From an uncultured Bacteroidales bacterium (lineage in GTDB: Bacteria; Bacteroidota; Bacteroidia; Bacteroidales; F082), in assembly GCA_947305795.1 (NCBI GenBank), contig CAMZEK010000006.1, positions 1-64,000 of the forward strand: a stretch of 64,000 nucleotides of DNA, written 5' to 3'. Below the pieces are notes generated by a model. That model made no database searches, was not told the origin of the DNA, and saw only the letters and a list, made by a program, of their open reading frames with translations. The position numbers were made by a program, and so were the translations under genes. Positions 24,042-30,013 of this stretch are shown here, one piece after another. The first letter of the stretch is position 1; the number at the start of each line of letters is the position of its first letter.

Positions 24042-24701
24042 AACTTGCGCTGACGTTTCTTGGTCGATCACATTCTCCATGCCTTGTCGGTATTGCAAGG
24101 GCGTGATGCCGAGACGGCGTTTCACTTCCATCTGGAAAGTGCGGCGACCACCGAACCCCGCCTCTGCCCCAACAGCTTCGATGGTCCAATTGGGCTTTTC
24201 GCGTAGCAGGCGGCAAGCCAAGAGGAAACGCTTCTCGTTCAGATAATCGGCCAAGTTGTTGTACTTCTCATTGTTCTTGAACAAAGCCCCCAATCGTCTT
24301 TGTGTCAGACCGAGTGATTTGGCCATCATCTTCAATGTCAGATTGGTATCGGTGTAGAGTTGCCTCTCGTCCATTTCCTGATCTATCCATGCCATCAGTT
24401 CCTCGTTGCTCATGTTGGTGGTTAATTCGATACGCTCGCGGTGCTGTCGTGTCTGCTCCTGTAGCAGTGTCACTTCATCCTCTATGTGTTGCTTCAGTTG
24501 TTCTTCCAGTTCGTTGATTCGTTTTTCCAACGTGTCTTCTTGCTGCTTGTTATGTTCCAATAGAGTGTTTTGGTTCTCCACCAACTTCGAATTGATGTCA
24601 ATTATCTTTTTCGCGTTGGCATTTAGCAGTACCATCGTGATGATGAATGCAATCACGAACATGACAATGACGGCTACGATGAGCAGTTGAGGTCCAATCA
24701 T
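24033..24701 (-). CDS. Membrane-anchored AraC-type transcriptional regulator
   Basis: A 222-residue protein: one N-terminal membrane helix (LLIVAVIVMFVIAFIITMVLL), a coiled coil of about 70 residues (from KKIIDINSKLVENQ to QHRERIEL), and a C-terminal AraC-type double helix-turn-helix (LTLKMMAKSLGLTQRRLGAL, then YLNEKRFLLACRLL and AGFGGRRTFQMEVKRRLGITPLQYR). Such membrane-tethered regulators occur in Bacteroidetes, but there is no periplasmic sensor domain here, so the signal is unclear; the coiled coil may mediate dimerisation. ATG 24701 was chosen; the longer frame overlaps the promoter box. Confidence 0.85.
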   Translation of the reverse strand: MIGPQLLIVAVIVMFVIAFIITMVLLNANAKKIIDINSKLVENQNTLLEHNKQQEDTLEKRINELEEQLKQHIEDEVTLLQEQTRQHRERIELTTNMSNEELMAWIDQEMDERQLYTDTNLTLKMMAKSLGLTQRRLGALFKNNEKYNNLADYLNEKRFLLACRLLREKPNWTIEAVGAEAGFGGRRTFQMEVKRRLGITPLQYRQGMENVIDQETSAQVSD

Positions 24702-24722
24702 GGGTTTGTTTCTATTAATGTG

Positions 24723-24730
24723 CAAAAATA
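24723..24730 (-). promoter_or_regulatory. -7 box (TATTTTTG) of the AraC-type regulator gene
   Basis: TATTTTTG on the minus strand, 21 bases upstream of ATG 24701. Confidence 0.65.
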
Positions 24731-24825
24731 CTTTATTAATCAACAAAACTGCCAAAATAATTGCGCGAAAATAGTGATTTTGCGCAAAAAAGTTGATTCC
24801 AGCACACTGTTTCTGCATGAAAACT

Positions 24826-25269
24826 TCATCTCTTCTTCTTGAAGAAATCCGTTAGTAAGGCAAGACATTCGTCGTGCATCACACCTGTTTCAGTTTTAGT
24901 TTTGGGATGCAGCATGTTGCCGAAACGCGAGAAACCGTTTTTCGGGTCGTTGGCGGCCCAAACGATTTTACCGATATGGGTATGACATAAGGCTCCAGCA
25001 CACATGGGGCAAGGCTCCAAGGTGACGTAGAGTGTGCATTCGTCCAGATACTTGGCACCCAGAGCGTTGGCTGCGGCAGTGATGGCCAGCATCTCTGCGT
25101 GAGCGGTCACGTCGTTGAGGGTTTCCGTTTGGTTGTGAGCGCGGGCGATGATTTTGTTATTGCACACCACCACCGCCCCGATGGGGATTTCGTCGGCTTC
25201 AAGGGCCAGTTGAGCCTCTTGGTAGGCTTGTTTCATATAGTACTCGTCGGAGAAAACGCTAAAGGCCAT
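24826..25269 (-). CDS. tadA: tRNA-specific adenosine deaminase
   Basis: A 147-residue zinc deaminase that converts A34 to inosine in tRNA-Arg(ACG). The zinc and catalytic motif HAEM lies near residue 56 and LEPCPMCAGAL near 84-94; DPKNGF near the C-terminus is typical of TadA rather than other cytidine-deaminase-fold enzymes. Its ATG lies four bases after the RhuM-like gene stop, so it appears to be translated from the same mRNA unless a promoter is hidden in the end of that gene. Confidence 0.94.
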   Translation of the reverse strand: MAFSVFSDEYYMKQAYQEAQLALEADEIPIGAVVVCNNKIIARAHNQTETLNDVTAHAEMLAITAAANALGAKYLDECTLYVTLEPCPMCAGALCHTHIGKIVWAANDPKNGFSRFGNMLHPKTKTETGVMHDECLALLTDFFKKKR

Positions 25270-25273
25270 ATTT

Positions 25274-26119
25274 TTACATTTTGGATAGAAGTTGGCTCGA
25301 AGTAATCTCCATCTTGCTGAAAGCGAACCATTTTTTGCCCAAGTCTTTCATTGATGCGCCGATGTGATATACGGTTTCGTCAATCATCAAGAAGCGGTCG
25401 TGTGATTGGGCAAATTCTATGGCATCAATTGGCTCATATTGTGTATTGTGCAAGTTGATGTCGTTTTGTAAAGTGGGACTTATTTGACGGGTGTATATGG
25501 TGGCTTTTACACCCGCAGAACGCTTGTCAAGTAGTTTCAAAACAGTATCGTCTATATAATTGTCAATCAAAGTGATGCTGTTTTTTGCGGAGCGAATCAA
25601 ATCGCTGACAAAAACATGGGCATCAAACACTTGGCCTTCATAGAAGATACCTTCGGCAGGTGGAAGCGAGGTGCGGACAAAGAAGTCTATCTTTTCGGAG
25701 TGTTCAGCGAGCAGGTTTTGTTGGTTTTCCAACTGGTTTTCGATTTTTATAAGTCGTTGATTCAGAGAATAGCCTTTTAGTAAATAGTCTTTTAGAACTT
25801 TATTGGCCCATTGGCGGAATTGGATACCGCGTTGTGATTTTACCCGATAGCCAATGGATAAAATCATGTCCAAATTATAGTGCTCAACTAAATAAGTTTT
25901 GCCATCTGTAGCAGTTGTCGCAAATTTTGCGACAACTGGAAGACCTAATAATTCTTCAACAAGCGCATTATTAATATGCTTACCTATGGTTTTGATGTCT
26001 CTGTCAAACAACAAAGCCATTTGCTGACGGTTAAGCCAGACAGTTTCCTCCTCCAAGCGAACTTCAAGTTGTACATTTTCGTCATGTTGATACAATATAA
26101 TTTCCCCGGTTTGCTGCAT
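25274..26119 (-). CDS. RhuM-family DNA-binding-like protein fused to a PLD-like domain
   Basis: A 281-residue two-domain protein. The N-terminal part (about 1-140) is RhuM-like: VWLNRQQMALLFDRDIKTIGKHINNAL resembles a helix-turn-helix, then VVAKFATTATDGKT, YNLDMILSIGYRVKSQRG and FRQWANKVLKDYLLKGY. The C-terminal part is PLD-like: ITLIDNYIDD, and an HKD-type motif H-x-R-x4-D (HDRFLMID) followed six residues later by GAS, i.e. a degenerate HKD with Lys replaced by Arg. The function is unknown; relatives are often called virulence or DNA-binding proteins. ATG 26119 was chosen because a TTG at 26143 lies within the -7 box. The gene contains one copy of a palindrome whose relatives cover its promoter. 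Confidence 0.85.
   Translation of the reverse strand: MQQTGEIILYQHDENVQLEVRLEEETVWLNRQQMALLFDRDIKTIGKHINNALVEELLGLPVVAKFATTATDGKTYLVEHYNLDMILSIGYRVKSQRGIQFRQWANKVLKDYLLKGYSLNQRLIKIENQLENQQNLLAEHSEKIDFFVRTSLPPAEGIFYEGQVFDAHVFVSDLIRSAKNSITLIDNYIDDTVLKLLDKRSAGVKATIYTRQISPTLQNDINLHNTQYEPIDAIEFAQSHDRFLMIDETVYHIGASMKDLGKKWFAFSKMEITSSQLLSKM
25912..25938. repeat. 27-bp palindrome inside the RhuM-like gene
   Basis: Perfect 13-bp arms CAGTTGTCGCAAA and TTTGCGACAACTG flank one central base. It encodes the VVAKFATTA part of the protein. A 26-base stretch matches 24 of 26 positions with the promoter copy at 26163-26188. Confidence 0.92.
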
Positions 26120-26140
26120 AATTAATGGTAGATTATCCGA

Positions 26141-26148
26141 CAAAAGTA
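26141..26148 (-). promoter_or_regulatory. -7 box (TACTTTTG) of the RhuM-like gene
   Basis: TACTTTTG on the minus strand, 21 bases upstream of ATG 26119 and directly next to the palindromic region at 26163-26224. Confidence 0.65.
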
Positions 26149-26162
26149 ATGATTTTTCGTTT

Positions 26163-26224
26163 AGTTATCGCAAATTATGCGACAACTGAAAACTTTTCAA
26201 CTGTCGCATTTTTTGCGATAGTTA
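26163..26224. promoter_or_regulatory. Paired palindromes over the RhuM-like promoter (candidate operator)
   Basis: Copy A (26163-26188) and a more diverged, oppositely oriented copy B (26198-26224) of the palindrome found inside the RhuM-like gene. Together they form a large imperfect inverted repeat (TATCGCAAA and ATGCGACA outer parts, TGAAAA/TTTTCA at the centre). They occupy the position of the -33 element and upstream region, so autoregulation is a natural hypothesis. Confidence 0.7.
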
Positions 26225-26289
26225 CCAATCTATGCGTTTATTGCACAAGTTGAACAACCGAGAAACTCTCGGCAGTTGATAAGCAATCC

Positions 26290-27084
26290 TTACAAACTGA
26301 TTTCAAACCCATCCCAATCCGGTCCCAAAGGAAACTTCTCCCGAAAATGCTGCAACTTTTCATAATCCAAAGTGCAGTGCAGCACAGCTTCCTGATAAGG
26401 TTCTGCTTTGGAAATAATCTCGCCACGGGAGTTAATCACCTGTGATTCACCGCTGTAATGTAAATCGTTGGCATCTTCGCCGACACGGTTCACGCCAATC
26501 CAATAGGCTTGGTTTTCGATGGCGCGAGCCACGAGAAGCGTGTTCCAAACTACCATCCGCGAATCGGGGAAATTGGCGAGATAGAACCCCAAATCATACT
26601 CATACTGACCGTTTGCGTAACGGTTTCTTGCCCAAATGGGAAAACGGATGTCGTAACACACCATCGGCCTGATGCGCCAGCCTTTGAGTTCTACAATCAA
26701 TTGTTTATCACCGCGTTCTACTAATTGGTCTTCACCACCCATGGTAAAAGTATGCCGCTTGAAGTACAGTTCATAGCTACCGTCAGGTCGCATCCAAACG
26801 AGGCTGTTGTAATAATGCCCATCAATGTCCAAAGGGAATGTGGTGCAAATCACGGCGTTTTTGGCCTTGGCTTGGTTTTTCAGCCATTGCATGGTCGGAC
26901 CATCAAGGGTCTCGGCAAACTGTTTTGGGTTGACGGGGAAGGCCGTGGTAAAGGTCTCAGGCAAGAGAATCAAGTCCGTTTCGGGCTGCACTTGTTTTAG
27001 TAAATCATTGAAATGCTGTAAATTAGCGGTTTTGTCCTCCCATTTCAGGTCGGCTTGGATGTAGGCGATGTTGAGGTTGGGCAT
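26290..27084 (-). CDS. Nitrilase-family amidohydrolase (omega-amidase-like)
   Basis: A 264-residue C-N hydrolase. The catalytic triad is visible: Glu in LLPETFTTAF near residue 42, Lys in YFKRHTF near 110, and Cys in MVCYDIRFP near 145. The LPETFTTAF and KRHTFTMGGE context is like the YafV/Nit2 omega-amidase group, which hydrolyses alpha-ketoglutaramate and related omega-amides. It is cytoplasmic. ATG 27084 was preferred to the TTG three codons upstream. Confidence 0.9.
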   Translation of the reverse strand: MPNLNIAYIQADLKWEDKTANLQHFNDLLKQVQPETDLILLPETFTTAFPVNPKQFAETLDGPTMQWLKNQAKAKNAVICTTFPLDIDGHYYNSLVWMRPDGSYELYFKRHTFTMGGEDQLVERGDKQLIVELKGWRIRPMVCYDIRFPIWARNRYANGQYEYDLGFYLANFPDSRMVVWNTLLVARAIENQAYWIGVNRVGEDANDLHYSGESQVINSRGEIISKAEPYQEAVLHCTLDYEKLQHFREKFPLGPDWDGFEISL

Positions 27085-27104
27085 GGATTTCAACTTTTAT
27101 ACGG

Positions 27105-27112
27105 CAAAAGTA
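27105..27112 (-). promoter_or_regulatory. -7 box (TACTTTTG) of the nitrilase gene
   Basis: TACTTTTG on the minus strand, 20 bases upstream of ATG 27084; divergent from the xth promoter 12 bases away. Confidence 0.6.
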
Positions 27113-27124
27113 GAGATTTTTCCC

Positions 27125-27132
27125 TATCTTCG
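27125..27132 (+). promoter_or_regulatory. -7-like box (TATCTTCG) of xth
   Basis: TATCTTCG differs from TAnnTTTG by one base and ends 30 bases before ATG 27163. Confidence 0.5.
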
Positions 27133-27162
27133 CACCGTCAAATCAATAAACAATTTAACGCG

Positions 27163-27924
27163 ATGAAAATTGTCAGCTACAACGTGAACGGCATCCGCGC
27201 AGCCATCAACAAGGGTCTGCTGCAATGGATTAGCGACTATCAGCCCGACGTGCTCTGCTTCCAGGAACTGAAAGCCACGCCCGACCAGATTCCTTTGATG
27301 GATTTTGAGATGATGGGCTACCGCCATTATTGGTTTCCCGCACAGAAAAAAGGCTACAGCGGTGTAGGCCTGATTACGAAAAAGGAACCCGACAATGTCG
27401 TTTACGGCATGGGCAATCCACTTTACGACAATGAAGGCCGCTTTCTACGTGCTGATTTCGGTGACTTGTCGGTGGTAAGCGTCTATCATCCCTCGGGCAC
27501 TACGGGTGACGAACGCCAAGCCTTCAAGATGGTTTGGCTCGACTTTTTTCGCAAGTATGTCAATGAGTTGCGCAAAGAACGTCCCAACCTCGTGCTCTCT
27601 GGTGACTACAACATCTGTCACGAGGACATCGACATCAACAACCCGAGAAAGCACGACACATCGTCAGGATTCTTGCCCGAAGAACGGCAATGGATGACCG
27701 ACTTCCTCAGTGATGGCTACATCGACAGTTTTCGCCATTTGGTGAAGGAACCCAACCAATACAGCTGGTGGAGTTTCCGCGCTGGTGCCCGTGCAAAAAA
27801 CCTCGGTTGGCGCATCGACTACCATATGGTGACTGACAACCTTCGTGACCGCATTGCCAACGTCGGCATTTTGCCCGAGGTGATGCATTCTGACCATTGC
27901 CCTATTGTTTTGGAATTGAAGTAA
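27163..27924 (+). CDS. xth: Exodeoxyribonuclease III
   Basis: A 253-residue AP endonuclease/3'-5' exonuclease of the EEP superfamily, acting in base excision repair. The motifs run in order: KIVSYNVNGIRAA (metal Asn) at the start, LCFQELKA near 33, the central VYHPSGT and SGDYNICHEDIDI, then NQYSWWSFRAGARAKNLGWRIDYHMV and the terminal SDHCPIVLELK with the catalytic His. All are intact. ATG 27163 gives the standard N-terminus. Confidence 0.96.
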   Translation: MKIVSYNVNGIRAAINKGLLQWISDYQPDVLCFQELKATPDQIPLMDFEMMGYRHYWFPAQKKGYSGVGLITKKEPDNVVYGMGNPLYDNEGRFLRADFGDLSVVSVYHPSGTTGDERQAFKMVWLDFFRKYVNELRKERPNLVLSGDYNICHEDIDINNPRKHDTSSGFLPEERQWMTDFLSDGYIDSFRHLVKEPNQYSWWSFRAGARAKNLGWRIDYHMVTDNLRDRIANVGILPEVMHSDHCPIVLELK

Positions 27925-27936
27925 AATCAGCCGTGC

Positions 27937-28067
27937 ATGTCATTCCAACGTAGGCTTGTGCGAGAGAGGGAATCTGTGCACGGCGGCACAAAAAGCAAGA
28001 ACCATACATGACGGCCCTTGAAACCATAGATTCCACACTACCGCACCGCCCACCGCAGGAATGACAT
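27937..28067. repeat. 131-bp element with 10-bp terminal inverted repeats
   Basis: ATGTCATTCC at 27937-27946 and GGAATGACAT at 28058-28067 are perfect inverted repeats. The interior has further GGAATCT/AGATTCC complementarity. There is no open reading frame of note. It occupies most of the gap between xth and the tRNA gene and looks like a small non-autonomous or REP-type element. Confidence 0.7.
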
Positions 28068-28167
28068 GGCTTCAAAGGCCTTCCTATGACATACCCATTG
28101 AGGCCTGCAAACAATGATATGGCAAAACGATTTTCAAAAACACATGCCGACATTCCAGAAAAAGTAG

Positions 28168-28175
28168 TACCTTTG
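28168..28175 (+). promoter_or_regulatory. -7 box (TACCTTTG) of the tRNA-Arg gene
   Basis: TACCTTTG ends 17 bases before the mature tRNA 5' end at 28193. Confidence 0.65.
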
Positions 28176-28192
28176 CAGCGGTTTTCACCAAT

Positions 28193-28264
28193 GGCCTAAT
28201 AGTTCAAGGGATAGAACGGAAGTTTCCTAAACTTTAAATCTAGGTTCGAGTCCTAGTTGGGCTA
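28193..28264 (+). tRNA. tRNA-Arg (anticodon CCU)
   Basis: A full cloverleaf folds by eye: acceptor GGCCTAA with TTGGGCT (with G-U pairs at 1-72 and 5-68), D stem GTTC/GAAC, anticodon stem GAAGT/ACTTT, loop TTCCTAA with anticodon CCT, T stem CTAGG/CCTAG with loop TTCGAGT, and discriminator A. It reads AGG codons. The 3' CCA is not encoded and must be added. Confidence 0.93.
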
Positions 28265-28273
28265 CAGAAAAAG

Positions 28274-28308
28274 CCCCTAACCTGCTGAAAAACAAGTTAG
28301 GGGTTTTC
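28274..28308 (+). terminator. Terminator after tRNA-Arg
   Basis: A perfect 8-bp stem CCCCTAAC/GTTAGGGG with flanking AAAAG and TTTTCTGTTT. It can also serve the convergent T9SS cargo gene. Confidence 0.8.
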
Positions 28309-28326
28309 TGTTTGCACCAATGGTTG

Positions 28327-29919
28327 TCACTTTACTGAAACTTTTTGCTCAAAAACCTTCCCGTCAGCAGCAGTGATGCGCAGCAAATACATGCCTTCAA
28401 CCCAATCGCTGACATTGATTTCATTCACGTTTTTGAAGGTCTTTACCTTTTGGCCAAGCGCATTGAAAACTTGCACTTCCTTAGACTCAAAACCTTGAAT
28501 ATAAAGCATTTCCGAAGCAGGATTCGGATAAACCATTACCGAGAGCACTTTTTCATTGACAGCATCGTAGCCTGTTTGGAAGATCTTGAACGGACCGCAT
28601 TCTAACCAAATGCTGTCGCCAAACTCACAGACCATAGTATACTCATAATAAGTATCCTCCTCAAGCTCTTCGAGAACGGCCTCCACATAGCCATCGGTGG
28701 TCACATCCACCTCAATCCAGTCGGTGTCGTCCAGTTTATGATACTTGAAATAAGCCCTCGCAAAATAATCGTTGCCCTCGTGAATCCAAGCAGATAACAT
28801 GGCCGTGTGTGGGGTGATGTCAGATGCCTCAAAAAGCACAAAACTTGCCAAACCATGAATGGGGTAGCCGTTGTTGGTACCGTTGTCCATCACGAAAGCA
28901 TGTGCGCTCTGGTCGAGTTGGTTCTTGAACTCCTCGGTCTGCATCTCTTCGGCAGCCATGCCTGTGCCGTAACCGTTGTTACCGCTTGCCGAGGTGAGGA
29001 AGTAACAATTGGAGACTTGTATTTCGTTCTCTGCCTTAGTCGGGTCGATGGGACTGACCATACCGAAAACACCTCCCGAAGTGCTGCCGCTGATTGATCC
29101 GACATTGTAACTGGAATAGATATTGACATTCGCCGACTCCACCGTGGCACCCAAAATGCCAGCAGAAATGCCCATCAACATGGCACTTGCCGTGACTGTT
29201 CCAGTATTATAACAATGCTGAATAAAAGCGTCTTCACGTGCAAAGCATACCACACCACCAGCCACAGCTGCACCCATGAAATTGGTATTGGTAACCGTTA
29301 TGCTTGCCGACGACGAGCACTCAATCACGCGACCGTTTTGGACACCTGCCACAACACCAGCAGCACCGCAGAAGTTGCCGATATTGGTCACGCTGACCGA
29401 GCCCGAGAAACAGCATCGGCTAACTACAGCATGGCCGGCGATACCACCCACCACACCCGAGGCACCTATGCCTGTAGAATTGACCGTGCCGCTAACCGAA
29501 AGATTGCAAACGCAGCCCACTTCGCCACCAACAGCAGCAAACAAACCCGACACATCGGCATTAGTCTGAATCTGAAGATTCTCAACCTGATGATAGGCGC
29601 CATCGAAAAATCCAGCAAAGTAAAAACCGTTCATGTCGTAATCAACATTGCCGATGGGTGTCCAGTTGAGATTGTTCAGGTCAAGGTCGTCCATGAGCAA
29701 AAACCGTTCTCCCTCAAAAACGCCTTGTCCCGTGGACTGGTAGCCCTCGTTGACTTTCTCAGCGAGATAGGCCAATTGTGCCGCCGTTTCAATACGGTAA
29801 GGATTGTAATACGTGCCGTCACCTTGGGTCCATGACTCAGATGAGCCGTCCCAAACATTGGTTGCCACCACATTGAATGTCAATGCCATGACAAAGATGG
29901 AAAGGAATAATTTTTTCAT
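28327..29919 (-). CDS. T9SS-sorted surface protein with GLUG-like repeats
   Basis: A 530-residue secreted protein. The signal peptide is KKLFLSIFVMALTFNVVA. Residues about 20-330 consist of repeated Gly/Ser/Val-rich strands (GLFAAVGGEVG, GVVGGIAGHAVVSRC, AGVVAGVQNGRVIEC, GGVVCFAREDAF) like the GLUG/beta-helix repeats of adhesins. A fibronectin-like stretch precedes a type A sorting domain (VYPNPASEMLYIQG to FEQKVSVK), which targets the protein through the type IX system to the surface. Its ligand is unknown. ATG 29919 starts the signal peptide. Confidence 0.85.
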   Translation of the reverse strand: MKKLFLSIFVMALTFNVVATNVWDGSSESWTQGDGTYYNPYRIETAAQLAYLAEKVNEGYQSTGQGVFEGERFLLMDDLDLNNLNWTPIGNVDYDMNGFYFAGFFDGAYHQVENLQIQTNADVSGLFAAVGGEVGCVCNLSVSGTVNSTGIGASGVVGGIAGHAVVSRCCFSGSVSVTNIGNFCGAAGVVAGVQNGRVIECSSSASITVTNTNFMGAAVAGGVVCFAREDAFIQHCYNTGTVTASAMLMGISAGILGATVESANVNIYSSYNVGSISGSTSGGVFGMVSPIDPTKAENEIQVSNCYFLTSASGNNGYGTGMAAEEMQTEEFKNQLDQSAHAFVMDNGTNNGYPIHGLASFVLFEASDITPHTAMLSAWIHEGNDYFARAYFKYHKLDDTDWIEVDVTTDGYVEAVLEELEEDTYYEYTMVCEFGDSIWLECGPFKIFQTGYDAVNEKVLSVMVYPNPASEMLYIQGFESKEVQVFNALGQKVKTFKNVNEINVSDWVEGMYLLRITAADGKVFEQKVSVK

Positions 29920-29937
29920 TTTGTTCAGTTTTTCCTG

Positions 29938-29945
29938 CAAAGTTA
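29938..29945 (-). promoter_or_regulatory. -7 box (TAACTTTG) of the T9SS cargo gene
   Basis: TAACTTTG on the minus strand, 18 bases upstream of ATG 29919; excludes the longer TTG start at 29940. Confidence 0.6.
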
Positions 29946-29986
29946 AAACATTTCGACGAAAACAGCGTTATCATCCCATAAATTTG

Positions 29987-29994
29987 TATTTTTA
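29987..29994 (+). promoter_or_regulatory. -7-like box (TATTTTTA) of porZ
   Basis: TATTTTTA differs from the consensus in the last base and ends 19 bases before ATG 30014. Confidence 0.45.
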
Positions 29995-30013
29995 CCGCCT
30001 AAAATTACATTGT

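Noticed and set aside
26120..26143. TTG start at 26143 for the RhuM-like gene
   Set aside because: The TTG is part of the -7 box TACTTTTG, so it would not be transcribed; ATG 26119 is the better start.
25274..26289. Prophage or complete defence island around the RhuM-like gene
   Set aside because: Neighbours are housekeeping genes (tadA, nitrilase, xth) and there are no phage, integrase or restriction genes.
27937..28067. Complete insertion sequence before the tRNA gene
   Set aside because: There is no transposase frame and only 131 bp between the inverted repeats, so at most it is a non-autonomous element.
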